The notes below the pieces were generated by a model. It saw only the letters and a list, made by a program, of their open reading frames with translations. It was not told where the DNA came from and made no database searches. 64,000 nucleotides of DNA from Gari tellinella (Eukaryota; Mollusca; Bivalvia; Cardiida; Psammobiidae). The stretch lies in contig OV277861.1 in the NCBI GenBank assembly GCA_922989275.2, positions 51,871,623-51,935,622 on the forward strand, written 5' to 3'. Both the position numbers and the translations under genes were made by a program. Positions 30,538 to 41,002 of this stretch are shown one piece after another; the first letter of the stretch is position 1, and the number at the start of each line of letters is the position of its first letter.

Positions 30538-31059
30538 AATGTACGTTTAAATAAAATATAAAGTTCTAGCTATGAATATATTCGTCCTTTATATACTGTG
30601 TATTCTAGTCATAATCCGAGCTCACATAGACGACACAATATAATGCAGAATAACTTTCCTGTTATACACAAAGATATGTATACGAGGTTCATTTTGTGTC
30701 TACATACTGTTTAATTAACAGATGTCAACAACTCAATTGTACCTCAAATTATCTTGCACTTACTTTGACTGGATGGATGGATTCCTTAGAACAAAGATAT
30801 CATGTCTAAAAATAGAAGCATGCTGTCATAGCAATTGCAGACTGTGTCTATAATTTTGCACTAAAAGTTGGGTACAATAGATCAGTCTGTCCCCATATCC
30901 AATCAGCCATTCAGTTTCAAGCATGTGACTTTCAACCTAGATTTCTGACCAAATATCATTGGTTGAGAATTGCAAATGATAGGTCTAAATAGAAACCATT
31001 CAGCTCCGCTGAAAAATATCGTCTGCAGAAAATGAATTATCAAATTTGTCCTATTAAAA
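30538..31059. other. Unassigned stretch
   Basis: No gene or repeat recognised. Confidence 0.3.
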
Positions 31060-31175
31060 GCTAAAAAACAGTTTATTTTGAGTGAAAAACAGTTTGGATC
31101 CAGAACAGATGCCACGTTACGAGGAGTCTTGTCTGTATCCAAACTGTTTGTAAATGTTGGTCAATTAAACTTGGC
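31060..31175 (-). mobile_element. G-type alpha hairpin remnant
   Basis: AACAGTTTGGATCCAGAACAG and CTGTATCCAAACTGTTTG with changed core. Element ends uncertain. Confidence 0.55.
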
Positions 31176-31189
31176 ATAGCGGTAAACAC

Positions 31190-31409
31190 ATTATACCCTA
31201 GCGACGAGTATACACGTCATTAACAAACAGTATACATGTGAAGAGTGCACTTGTCCTATGCAAACAGTGTAGGCCTGATCAGAGGGCTTCATGAGTTTCA
31301 AAGATCAGGGTCTGCAGTTTTTCATTTTGCAACATGTTGTGAAAAACCCTAAATAATTGGACTAAACCTTATTAGAATTTGGAACTGTCCATTTAAAGTT
31401 TGAGGGGTG
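31190..31409 (-). mobile_element. L-family element
   Basis: ACCCTAGCGACGAGTATACAC, GTGCACTTGTCCTATGCAAAC, hairpin GATCAGAGGGCTTC with a worn mirror, AACTGTCCATTTAAAGTTTG. Confidence 0.65.
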
Positions 31410-31520
31410 AATTAGTTACTGAAGATCGTGCAACAGGTTCAACACTTCGTACTTCGCATTCTTACACTTTTGCATGACCCAAATTATGATTATCTTAAAC
31501 AAATCAAAAGCAGGTGAATT

Positions 31521-31774
31521 TACATTGGAGAAAACGTTATTCTTTCCCAATAAACGCGTTTGCGTTAAATCTATTATTTCCAAAGAAAACAGTTTGAAGC
31601 CAGATCAGACACCGGGTAACACGGCGTCTGATCAGGCTCCAAACTGTTTGTCATTCGTGTTTTATTCGACATTCAGAATTGTGAAAAAATTGTCATTTTC
31701 TGTGTTTTAGTACAATGCGTTTGCGTTTCCCGGTTTGCGTTAAAACGGGAAAGAATAACGTTTTCTCCACTGTA
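31521..31774 (+). mobile_element. A'-family MITE
   Basis: TACATTGGAGAAAACGTTATT left, AATAACGTTTTCTCCACTGTA right, hairpin ACCGGGTAACACGGC. Confidence 0.85.
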
Positions 31775-32258
31775 CCTTTTCAACATTATTGAATTTCAAC
31801 GGATTGGTAAACAATTTTTCATCTCGTAATTAGTGATCTAAATTGAAAGCTAAAACTTCGCCATTTACCACAAGTACATAACCCATCAACCAAAATTAAT
31901 CCGCTTTGATCACCAATCAAATTCGATCCCCCAAATACCATTCGATTACCCCCATTCAGATCGCGTACTTGTTTATTGGTGCGATAAAGAAAAAGAATTG
32001 CAAAACCCCAAAGAGTCATTATACTAAGCAATTATGATATACCTTTTTGTGAATGGAGATTCCACCTGGTTAAGACGGGACACCAACATCGTGAACAGAA
32101 TGACAATAATTTTAATTTCGAATCGCTATCCGAAAACCGCAGGGTTATCTATGGGGCATCGCCAACAGGTACACATACATTTTCCTTATTTATCTACCAT
32201 TATGATGCCCACGAGTCCCACATACCACTCCATGAATGGTAAGCATGTTTCAAGGCTT
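31775..32258. other. Unassigned stretch
   Basis: Two opposing frames (31819-32031 minus, 32034-32279 plus) show no familiar motif. Treated as non-coding. Confidence 0.3.
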
Positions 32259-32466
32259 TTAAACCCTTCACTGCCGTGACGTCATCAATTTAAAACATTT
32301 GTCATCTGCTTTTATTTCTCAAATTGAAAAATTAGATACGAAATATTGAAAAGAATGTCAAACAGTTTAGATCCGTGATCAGACGCCGCGCTACGCGGCG
32401 TCTGATCAGGATCTAAACTGTTTGCAAATAACTAGAGCGTTTGGGGTAAGGCAGTGAATGGGTTAA
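32259..32466 (-). mobile_element. G1-family MITE
   Basis: TTAAACCCTTCACTGCCGTG start, TGACGTCATCAATTT, alpha hairpin core GCCGCGCTACGCGGC, end GGCAGTGAATGGGTTAA. Confidence 0.88.
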
Positions 32467-32989
32467 TATTGGCGATAATAATCGGTTTGGAGGAGTTTTG
32501 CTGATTGAAAGGCTTAACAAATAGATTTGAGTTATGACATATGTCAGCGAGGCGTGCGCCAAACCACTTGTAGTGCCCACTTTGAGCGACAATAAAATTA
32601 CCCATTACACTTTATTATCTTATTATGCGGAGTTGGGTTTCCCTCTATTGGATGGAATGCACACGCCTTAAACTTTGAAAAATTTAGATTGGGGAATTAT
32701 CTTATCAGAGACACGCGAAAGACTTCAATCCATCATAACATGTAACACTATATGTTTTATTGTTGATAATATAATTTGTGCTCTTAATGGTTTTATACAA
32801 GCTCTATTAATACGTTTGCATGAGTTATTGTTTTATATTTAGAAAAGTTGGCCTTACCTATTTATAATCGTTTGCTTTTAATAATCATATATTTTAAATT
32901 CTGTTTTACTTAACAATTTTCTTCTCCTCATTTTGTAGAAATTTTAGAACGTTATATTAATGGAGGTCGTATATTTCTTTCTGTTTAGT
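32467..32989. other. AT-rich stretch before a LINE tail
   Basis: No gene or repeat recognised. It may include worn 3' UTR of the LINE whose tail ends at 33190. Confidence 0.3.
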
Positions 32990-33190
32990 AGTATGTATAT
33001 AATACTGTATTTGTATTTCTTAAACTAGTCTTAATTACATTTATTAAGTAGTAGTGATATTTGCATTGTGATAAGTCTCTTATAATTTTTTATAGAATGG
33101 CATAGTTTAAAATACCCTTTGCAAGACTTGTTGTGATTACTTTGTTGTAACCATGATGAGACTATAATAAAGAATAAATAAATAATAGTG
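32990..33190 (+). mobile_element. LINE 3' tail related to 36397-37197
   Basis: The sequence around 33075-33190 carries the same end signature as the LINE at 36397: AAGTCTCTTATAATT, AGAATGGCATAGTTT, then TTGTAACCATGATGAGACT and an AATAAATAAATAA tail. No protein similarity was seen upstream. The 5' limit is uncertain. Confidence 0.6.
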
Positions 33191-33249
33191 TAACTTATAA
33201 TGCGGGAATCTTCAGAGTACAAACTCAAACTCATTAGTTATGTTACAGA

Positions 33250-33612
33250 TACAGCGCTCACTCTCTATATCGACATCCAATGGGAGACTAAGATTGTGTG
33301 CGTTGTTCGAAGGGAGTCGTTATAGAGAGGGAAACAGTTTTAAATTTGCAAACAGCTTGAATCCAGATCAGACGCCGCGTAAAGCGGCGTCTGATCTGGA
33401 TTCAAGCTGTTTGTCACTCGTCATTATATTTATTCTATCAAAATGTCCACTTTCATGTACATTTGAGAAAAACAGCAGACGACAAATCTAAGTAGACGAC
33501 ATTGCAGCCATATAAAGGTTGGATATAATTGTCTTGTTTGGGGAACAGATGAAGAGTCGTTGTAAGGAGAGAGTTATTGTTGGGAGGGCCGTTGTAGGGA
33601 GGGAACACTGTA
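33250..33612 (+). mobile_element. C-family MITE 6, full length
   Basis: TA ends, CAGCGCTCACTCTCTATATC left, GTAGGGAGGGAACACTG right, alpha hairpin with GCCGCGTAAAGCGGC core, interior AACAGCAGACGACAAATC. Confidence 0.9.
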
Positions 33613-33624
33613 TCTTTAAGTATA

Positions 33625-33778
33625 ATGACCTCTAAAAGACTGGTACATGTATAACCTATTCAAGCACAGTGACTACTAAAGAGGACATTGGTCAACATTG
33701 TAGACTTTGTTGAGACGCCGCGGTACGCTTCATTATAGATATACAATGCTGATCTAAAATGACTGCATGCAATGAATG
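33625..33778 (+). mobile_element. M-family remnant
   Basis: GTGACTACTAAAGAGGACATT, GGTCAACATTGTAGAC, TTGTTGAGACGCCGCGGTACG, then worn. Confidence 0.45.
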
Positions 33779-33779
33779 T

Positions 33780-34398
33780 TTTACATGAACCAGTGCCTAC
33801 GGTTCTATATACAGTCAAACCCCTCTAAACCGGAACCTCTGAATACCGGAATTCTCTCTAAACCGGATGAAAACTTTGGTCCCGTTTCCAAACCTTCTTT
33901 ATTCTTACACATTACACTATAAATATGCTTTTTACGCCTTTCATTTAGTGCTTCACTGAAGAAAATTAATCCATGAATATGTATCATCAAAAATATTTTC
34001 TTTATTCCAGCAGTTGATAGCTTAAAGCATGTTGAAAGTAAAGCAGAATGCGCCTTAAGGCGCATTCTGCTTTACATTCAACCTGCTTTAAGTGGTCAGC
34101 TATCTTCAATACTTGAAACAAATTAAAACCCCTCTAAACCGGAAACCCCTTTAAACCGGACATTTTTGTTGTCCCCACACATGTCCGGTTTAGAGGGGTT
34201 TCACTGTATAGGCAAACAGGGTAGACTCTGATCAGACGCCGCATTATGCGGCGTCTGATTAGAGTTTATACTGTTTGCTGACAGGAATTTCAATATAAAC
34301 GAAATGGCAATGGAAATTTAGACCAGGCACCCCTTAGATAAAAATGGACTTATCCAATTTACATACATGGAAGAATACACTGGACGCAAATGAGTTAA
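33780..34398 (+). mobile_element. B-family MITE 5 interrupted by a P MITE
   Basis: AGTGCCTACGGTTCTATA on the left corresponds to the B start. After the P insertion, GGCAAACAGGGTAGACTC, hairpin core GCCGCATTATGCGGC, and the end CTGGACGCAAATGAGTTAA. Confidence 0.75.
33810..34208 (+). mobile_element. P-family MITE 2 carrying a D body
   Basis: TA ends, CAGTCAAACCCCTCTAAACC left, GGTTTAGAGGGGTTTCACTG right. Inside is D-type sequence (GTGCTTCACTGAAGAAAATT) with the beta hairpin, tip GCGCCTTAAGGCGC. Confidence 0.88.
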
Positions 34399-35090
34399 AT
34401 TTGTTAACTGCATGGTGATTTTGCAATTTTCCCGTTCACAGGAATAACCTAAGATCGAAAAAAGTAATTCGTAATTCGTGATTGGTCGGGAATAACTATA
34501 CCCTATTACCAATTTACCATCCAATTAGCGATAATGTATTTGTGTCAGGTTTCTTTAAAATCGTTATACGTAAACTCCAGTCACAAGACACCCACGTTAC
34601 ACAGATAATGTTATTTTGATATCCCGACAATAGATAATATGTCAATCATATAGTCATTGTATATATTGGTGGATGGTAATATATTGTGTAAAACAGATCA
34701 GTACACTGAGAGGGTTACGAAGAGCACATAATAAATAATGTATCACTGTGAATATACATATTCTTAGATGGGATCCTCAAGGCTATCTGAAAGAGATGGT
34801 CTCTCATTGCAGATACATGTATGGTACTATTTCGTTTTGTCTCTTAGGTGCTTTGTTGGTGGAGCCCTCTTGAAAATCAACCTTGTTATTTTCACAATGG
34901 AAAAGGCATAGACCTGAACAATATATCTCTGCAGGTGAAATAATATTCTGGGCATTTCATCTGAAACTTCTAAATTTTACAGTGTGATAAGTACGATTAA
35001 AGTGTAGATAGTCTCTTATAACTCTATTTTGGAGTTGCAGTGAACAGCTTATATTGAACTTTTAACTGTGATAAAGTGTCGTGTTGTATA
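34399..35090. other. Unassigned stretch
   Basis: No gene or repeat recognised beyond a short AGTCTCTTATAACTCTATTT (35010) that echoes the LINE-tail sequence at 33075 and 37092. Confidence 0.3.
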
Positions 35091-35256
35091 CTGAAGAGAA
35101 AGAAAGAAAGAAAACGAAAAAGAAAAAGAAAGAAAAAAAGAAAGAAAGAAAGGAATGAATGAATGAATGAATGAATAAATAAATAAATAAGATTAGAAAT
35201 AAATAAATAAAATAAATGAATAAATAAAATAAAATAAAAATAAATAAATAAATATA
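35091..35256. repeat. Compound microsatellite (GAAA)n-(GAAT)n-(AAAT)n
   Basis: Tetranucleotide runs GAAAGAAAGAAAG, then GAATGAATGAATG, then AATAAATAAATAA. An A' copy starts right after it. Confidence 0.95.
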
Positions 35257-35260
35257 CATG

Positions 35261-35454
35261 TACAGTGGAGAAGACATTCTTTAACGTTTAAATGCAAAGC
35301 AGTAAAATAAAAATAAAAGACAATGAAACCTGTTAGGACAAAAATGAAGATTAGATTCATTTCAATTTGAGTGGCAAGTAGTTTGGATCAGAGACCGGGT
35401 TAACAAACTGTTATAAATGGAAATCATTGATTTGGCGTAAACATGATAACTGTA
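35261..35454 (-). mobile_element. A'-family MITE, decayed
   Basis: TACAGTGGAGAAGACATTCTT left. Hairpin reduced to GAGTGGCAAGTAGTTTGGATC and AACAAACTGTTATAAATGG. Right end worn. Confidence 0.65.
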
Positions 35455-35521
35455 TTCGCATGCTTGGACAAACGGATTTTGAAACGTATCGCATATACAA
35501 CTGCAAAACATCTTGCACAAG

Positions 35522-35605
35522 TAACAGTGGAGAAAACATTATTTTTTCCTAATAAACGCTTCGATACTATATAAGTTTTTTACATTGCAAATAGCTCTTT
35601 CTGCA
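35522..35605 (+). mobile_element. A'-family left-end fragment
   Basis: TAACAGTGGAGAAAACATTAT and AATAAACGCTTCG, then breaks at GCAAATAGCTC. Confidence 0.6.
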
Positions 35606-35871
35606 ATAAGTGAACATGGAAATCCGAAGCCAACATGCAATCGAAATTTCAAATCCCATGCAAATCAACTCTGTTCCTATGTTAGTACACTATTTTTTAT
35701 CGATAATCAAGTGTTACATGTATATAAATTTAGATAGATTGAATGACTTGGCAGTGTAAGAAAAATTGGGTTTAACAGTTTAAACTTTTATATAGATTTT
35801 TTTTTTACATTACTTGAGTGATTGTTTTACTTTTGACTGTTTCGACATATATTTTCGAATGTAAAAAACTA

Positions 35872-36123
35872 TTAACTCATTATCCCCTGAAACATCCAAT
35901 AGACAATTCCAGTTTACAATAAAGGCTGGTCAATTTTTGACTATTTAGTGTTGTTTTTATGTAATAAATTGCAAAATGCCAAACAGTGTAGTCCCTGATA
36001 AGAGGGCTCCTGCTGGAGCCCTCTGATCAGAGACTTCACTGTTTGTATAGGACAAGTGTACTATGCACATGTACACATTTGGTAAACGACGCATAAATGT
36101 GTCACTAGGGCTCAATGAGTTAA
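35872..36123 (+). mobile_element. L-family element, full length
   Basis: TTAA at both ends. TTAACTCATTATCCCCTGAAA start, CAATAGACAATTCCAG, alpha-like hairpin GATAAGAGGGCTCC/GGAGCCCTCTGATC, ACAAGTGTACTATGCAC, end GGGCTCAATGAGTTAA. Confidence 0.85.
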
Positions 36124-36227
36124 TACCCTTAGCGGAGTAATATTGTTTTATTATTTTATACTGATTTTTTTGTCCAGTCTGCCAAGTAGATCTTGTTCTG
36201 TTTGGCACTCGTCTTCAGGCTTATTCA

Positions 36228-37222
36228 AATTTTACGAAACAGGGACCCTAATCCTGTCTTGTGACATCTCTTTGAAATCGTCTTTTCAAGAAGATTCCAG
36301 TGACTTGTCACAAGATAGCATTTGTTCTAAAAATGGATAATTATTGAGGTTTTTATAATCTGACTTCCGACAACAATAACAAATTTTGTCGTACGACATA
36401 GATCAGCACTTTGCAAATTTAGATGTGGGGTAGCCCCCTTAGACTAGAAACAGGCAGATATGAAAACTTACCTGTAGAAGAACGCAAATGCTTTATATGT
36501 AATCAAATAGAGTCAGAAAAACATGTAATTCTTCATTGTCCATTGTACGAGGGCATACGTGATACACTCATCAAAACAGCTGAACGTATTGTGGATGGTT
36601 TTAGTGCTTCAAATGATAATGATAAGCTAAGAATAATTCTTACACATCCTGATCTGATCAGAATAAGTGCCAAAACCTGTTTAAATATTCTTAATAGATC
36701 TTCATTTTTATGTAAATAATGTTAAACCTTGTTTTAGTCTGTATACAAATGTTATTTGGAATCTTTTAAACAATGCATACAGGATCAGCTAATCAGTTCA
36801 TCAAAAATCTGATTTTGGGTGATATTCGATGTTTTACACCGTTTTTTAACTTGCTTTATTGGCTTACCTTTTCTGTCAGTGTTTAAATGGGCATTTAAAG
36901 CAGATTTTAACAAGCAGAAGTTTTGATGTGTCTAGAACGTATCAAAGCGTTTCCTTGTAAGATTAGCTGTTGCTGTTTGCTTTTTATCCGCTCAATATGC
37001 TTATATAGATAAGCCTGAGCGTGTAGATCTGTATATTATATCATGTGATATTTGTGATATATATTATATGTCTATTTACTCTTAAAGAGCACAGTCTCTT
37101 GTAATTCTATAAAGAATGGCATGGTTTTTATTTTAGTTGTATGTCTGTTCTTGTATATGTATTGTAACCATGATGAGACTTAAATAAACAAATAAACTAC
37201 GAAGATTTATGCAACGGGCCCC
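36228..37222 (+). mobile_element. I-family MITE 3 split by a LINE fragment
   Basis: Central hairpin CTTTGAAATCGTCTTTTCAAG at 36270, TTTGTCGTACGAC up to 36396, then the LINE. It resumes TACGAAGATTTATGCAACGGG. The left end is abnormal: ATTTTACGAAACAGGGACCC reads like a right TIR. Confidence 0.72.
36397..37197 (+). pseudogene. LINE 3' fragment with C-terminal zinc-knuckle-like domain
   Basis: The 98-codon frame at 36423-36719 reads GRYENLPVEERKCFICNQIESEKHVILHCPLY. The C-x2-C-x7-H-x4-C arrangement after a GRY..LPVEER motif is typical of the C-terminus of several animal LINE ORF2 proteins. A long 3' UTR follows, ending near TTGTAACCATGATGAGACTT and an AAATAAACAAATAAAC tail. The fragment interrupts an I-family MITE, with TACGA repeated at both junctions (36392-36396 and 37198-37202), so it is a target-primed insertion with heavy 5' truncation. 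No reverse transcriptase part is present. Confidence 0.8.
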
Positions 37223-37227
37223 TGATA

Positions 37228-37395
37228 TTAACCCTAATGCGTTGAAACGGTCGTCTGCAAAACTTGTTAAAACTTGCTAAGACGAGCGTCAAACAATTTG
37301 AATCCAGATCCGACGATGCATTAAGCGGCGTCGGATCTGGGTCCAAACTGTTTGCAAATATCAGTAAAGTCACGATTAACATGGGCAAAGGGTGA
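37228..37395 (-). mobile_element. G-type MITE
   Basis: TTAACCCTAATGCGTTGAAAC start, alpha hairpin with changed core (GATCCGACGATGCATTAAGC and mirror), end near ATGGGCAAAGGGTGAATAA. Confidence 0.65.
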
Positions 37396-37556
37396 ATAAC
37401 CAGCCAGATGATAAATTAACGTTTTTGCCCAGTTCCCCATATACATGAAGAGCTGATTAAATTTCATTTAATGTATGACACGATCTTTTTATTACATTGT
37501 TCTGCATTAAAATGGTCGCATACCTAGCCATATGACCATGGATCACCAATGATAGC

Positions 37557-37826
37557 TTAACTGATTACTCCATTAATTTAATACGTCTTTTTAAGCCTTT
37601 ATCCTATACCTCCACTGAAGAAACTAGTTAAACTTTATACAGTTATGAATATGTACCATAATAAACAATATTATATATACTATATAACCTAGCAGATGGT
37701 AGCTTTAAGCAGTCTGAAAATAAAGCAGAATGCGCCTTAAGGCGGATTCTGCTTTATTTTTTTCAACCTGCTTTTAGGAGTAATTTGTTCTTAAAACTAG
37801 AAAAGGACAACGGGGTAATCATAGTT
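37557..37826 (-). mobile_element. D-family MITE 11, diverged
   Basis: CTCCACTGAAGAAACTAG, GCAGATGGTAGCTTTAAGC, beta hairpin tip GCGCCTTAAGGCGG, end CGGGGTAATCATAG. Confidence 0.72.
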
Positions 37827-38313
37827 TGACAACAACAACTACATACATGTTCTTATGTTATCGGGTCCCTTGTAATTGGACCCAAACGTTGTTGCTTGGG
37901 GACTCATTATGAAAATTAAAAATAGTTTGAGTGGTCTCAGCTAGTGACCTCCCTATTTAAAATTGAATATTTTATATCTGTATATCGTTAAAACGGTCCA
38001 CGGTTGTGGATCTTATACAATAATGATTAATAAAGTTTCAAATATGAAAATCAGAACAAAAGGGAAAACAAGCCTGCATCTAGCTAACACTGTTGTGCAT
38101 ACATTTACCTATAGGTAAACACAAGTGGCTGTAATTTATGTGGATGCGCGTGAATGTATTATCGATCAATCTATTTTGTACCACTATAATTGTCGAATGC
38201 AATTAAAATTTGATACCAATTAAGGAAGCATTAACGTTAATACATGGGGACTCTTTGGGCCATAATAACACAGCACTGACAGTAGCGTAGTGGCAGATAC
38301 GCTCGAACTTGTA
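37827..38313. other. Unassigned stretch
   Basis: No gene or repeat recognised. Confidence 0.3.
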
Positions 38314-38542
38314 TTAACCCGTTTACGCCCAGTAAATTTTTCCATGTTGATATATTGGATTAGTCCATTTTTTATCAAAGGGATGCCTGTTCAAAATTTT
38401 CATTTTCATTTTGTTTTATATTGAAATTCCTATCAGCAAATAGTGTAGACTCTGATCAGACGCCGCAATATGCGGCGTCTGATCAGCGTTTGCACTGTTT
38501 GCCTATGTCCCATATATGGTATCGTGGGCACAAATGGGTTAA
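38314..38542 (-). mobile_element. B-family MITE 6, full length
   Basis: TTAA ends, minus orientation: TTAACCCGTTTACGCCCAG to GGGCACAAATGGGTTAA, hairpin core GCCGCAATATGCGGC. Confidence 0.92.
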
Positions 38543-38546
38543 TGCG

Positions 38547-38790
38547 TTAACACCCTATAGTGCCGCATACATGCGTCATTCAAAGTGTACCTGCAAATAG
38601 TACACTTGTCCTATGCAAATAGGGTAGACCCAGACCAGAGGGATAATAAAGGAGCCCTCTGATCAGGGTACGTACTGTTTGCAATCTTAAAATGAATTGA
38701 AAAAAAAACCCCAACCCAACCTTACATAGTAAAAAAACTGGCATGGACTAAATTGGAAACTGAAATTGTGTTTTTGAAGTTCCAGTGATG
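38547..38790 (-). mobile_element. L-family element
   Basis: TTAACACCCTATAGTGCCG, TACACTTGTCCTATGCAAAT, hairpin GACCAGAGGGATAATAAAGGA with mirror, AATTGGAAACTGAAATTG. It abuts the B copy. Confidence 0.65.
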
Positions 38791-38827
38791 AGTGAAGCGA
38801 CCACTGTATAAAAAGATATTATGTTTG

Positions 38828-39077
38828 TACAGTGGAGAAAACGTTATTCTTTCCCAATAAACGCGTTTGCGCTAGATCTATTATTTCCAAAGAAAACAGT
38901 TTGGAGCCAGATCTGACGCCGGGTAACCCGGCGTCTGATTAGGTTCCAAACTGTTTGTCATTCAAGTTTAAATCAACATTCAGAATTGTGAAAACATTGT
39001 CATTTTCTGCGTTTTAGTACAATGCGTTTGCGTTTCATTTGCGTTTAAACGGGAAAGAATAAATATTATCCACTGTA
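38828..39077 (+). mobile_element. A'-family MITE, good copy
   Basis: TACAGTGGAGAAAACGTTATT left, AATATTATCCACTGTA right, hairpin core GCCGGGTAACCCGGC, TTTGTCATTCAAG flank. Confidence 0.88.
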
Positions 39078-39322
39078 TGTTATGCAAATGACAGTGTTAT
39101 ACTGGTCAAAGGAAAGTTCATTCATTTATTCCTGCATTAAACAGTCAGCTGTCTATAAAGGCACATGATTCTCAATTTAATGACGTTTGACACAAGTTCA
39201 ACTATACATCATGCATCTAAAACTAAGAAAGGTCGATACAATTAAGTACAACAGCAGAATGTTTTAACTAGCAGACACCCCTACACCATTGTATGGTTGA
39301 CCAAACCATCTGCTCTAGCTCA

Positions 39323-39560
39323 TTAACACAATATTCCATAAATACGCCTTTAATTTATTCATCTACTGAAGAAAATAGTTCCAATTTATACTGTTACAAA
39401 TAAGATGCATGAGAAATATTTGCTATATTCTAGCAGATAATAGCTTAAATCAGGCTGAACGTAAAGCAGAATGCGCATTTTGCTTTACTTTCAACCTGCT
39501 TTACATGTAAGTGGTCATATATCTTCAAAACAAGAAACAGGCTATGGGGTGATGGGTTAA
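39323..39560 (-). mobile_element. D-family MITE 12, hairpin tip deleted
   Basis: TTAA ends. Beta hairpin stem present but the tip is shortened (AGCAGAATGCGCATTTTGCTT). Confidence 0.82.
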
Positions 39561-39651
39561 ACCCTAGCGACGAGTACACTTGTCATTTACAAAAACAGAG
39601 CACGTGTGAAGAGTGCATTTGAGCCGTGCCATGAGAAAACCTACCTTATTG

Positions 39652-39713
39652 TATTGCAACATTAAACACACCAAACCTCGTTGTCATCCCATGCTCTGTA
39701 TCCGAGTTTCATA
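39652..39713 (+). repeat. 62-bp direct duplication, left copy
   Basis: Begins TATTGCAACATTAAACAC and ends CCGAGTTTCATA, directly abutting A copy 11. Differs from the right copy at one base (C versus T at position 9). Confidence 0.95.
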
Positions 39714-39962
39714 CAGTGGAGAATCTGTTATTCTTTCCCAATAAACGCGTTTAGGCTCAAACTATTATTTCCAATACAAACAGTTTGGAGCCAGATCAGA
39801 CGCCGGCTTACCCGGCGTCTGATCAGGCTCCAAACTGTTTGCCACCAAGATAAACAAGAATTATCAGATTTGTCCAAAAGTTGTACTTTTCTACGTTTTA
39901 GTGCTTTGCGTTTTGCGTACGTTTGCGTTTAAACGGGAAAGAATAACAGATTCTCCACTGTA
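39712..39962 (+). mobile_element. A-family MITE, young copy 11
   Basis: Full length, intact TIRs, hairpin with GCCGGCTTACCCGGC (one changed base). The TA on each side is the outer or inner end of the 62-bp duplication. Confidence 0.93.
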
Positions 39963-40022
39963 TTGCAATATTAAACACACCAAACCTCGTTGTCATCCCA
40001 TGCTCTGTATCCGAGTTTCATA
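39961..40022 (+). repeat. 62-bp direct duplication, right copy
   Basis: Same segment as 39652-39713, beginning TATTGCAATATTAAACAC right after the A copy. Confidence 0.95.
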
Positions 40023-40215
40023 ACACTACCAAAAACAGAAAATGCTTTAGATGCAGGTTAGTGTCAAACAGTGTATATCAAGATCAGCCTCCGTGTCTTT
40101 GACGCGGCGACTAGCCTTGATCTACACTGTTTGGAATGCAATAAGGCAGGTTTTCTCATGACACGGCTCATTTGTTTTAAGCAGTGTAGTATTTCTACTG
40201 AATATAGCACACAGT

Positions 40216-40285
40216 CATATTCTGCTTTACTTTCAACCTGTTTATGTGGTCACTTGTATTCAAAACTACAAACAGGCTGCGAAAG
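40216..40285 (-). mobile_element. D-family fragment
   Basis: ATTCTGCTTTACTTTCAACC, GTGGTCACTTGTATTCAAAAC, ACAAACAGGCTGCG. Half hairpin only. Confidence 0.55.
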
Positions 40286-40332
40286 TAAAACAGGGAGTTC
40301 TTTCAGGTTTTTTTTTGTTTTTTTTTAACTTT

Positions 40333-40510
40333 TTAACTTTTTCACTGCCAGTGGCGCCGAAAAACAGTTTGTGGCGTCTGATCAGGATCCAAACTGATTG
40401 ACACTCGTATCGACATTTCTTCAGTCAAAACAGCCCTAAAGCTGACTTTAGAATAATATTGCAGACAACACTATACCAGTGCAGACGATACTTTGAAGGT
40501 GAAGGGTTAA
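40333..40510 (+). mobile_element. G3-family MITE, hairpin half lost
   Basis: TTAACTTTTTCACTGCCAGTG start, GTGGCGTCTGATCAGGATCC, GACACTCGTATCGAC, TGCAGACGATACTTTG, end GGTGAAGGGTTAA. Confidence 0.7.
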
Positions 40511-40557
40511 AGCAGATGAATGAGTTAAAATGGTTTACTATACCTCATTCAAAAGAA

Positions 40558-41002
40558 TTAAGCTTTTCATGATCAAATTATTCGGGAGGTTTTTACCCCT
40601 TCACCGCTTTATTGTCGTCTGCTTTAGTATTGTTGTCTGAAGACAACACGTTTTAAAGTTAGATTTAAGGTTGTATGACTCACAGTGGAGAAAACGTATT
40701 CTTTCCCAATAAACGCGTTTGTACGCTAAAACTATTATTTCCATTGCAAACAGTTTGAAGCCAGATCAGGCGCCGTGTAACCCGGCGTCTGATTTGACTC
40801 CAAACTGTTTGCCACTCAGTTTAAAATGAGTTGTCAAAAAGTTGTCATTTTATCCATTTTAATGCACTGCGTTGGGGCTTCGTTTGCGTTTAGACGGGAA
40901 AGAATAACGTATTCTCCACTGTAATACATATCGATAAGAGTGATAGGGACCCAAACTATTTGCGAACGCGCTTTATGGCGTCCTTGAGAATGAAAGGGTT
41001 AA
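40558..41002 (+). mobile_element. G2-family MITE split by an A' MITE
   Basis: TTAAGCTTTTCATGATCAAAT start, TTTACCCCTTCACCGC. After the A' copy, GGGACCCAAACTATTTGCG and GAGAATGAAAGGGTTAA. Confidence 0.78.
40681..40923 (+). mobile_element. A'-family MITE inserted in a G2 MITE
   Basis: CAGTGGAGAAAACGTATTC left, AATAACGTATTCTCCACTG right, hairpin core GCCGTGTAACCCGGC. Confidence 0.85.

Larger units (their letters stand above)
39617..40173 (+). mobile_element. N-family MITE 2 with an A insertion and flanking duplication
   Basis: TGAGCCGTGCCATGAGAAAAC left, CTCATGACACGGCTCATT right. Inside are the 62-bp duplicated segment, A copy 11, the second 62-bp segment, and the N hairpin ATCAAGATCAGCC and mirror. 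Confidence 0.82.

Noticed and set aside
31819..32279. Two opposing frames of 70-80 codons as a bidirectional gene pair.
   Set aside because: No recognisable domain, no splice or start context, and codon use gives no clear sign of selection by eye.
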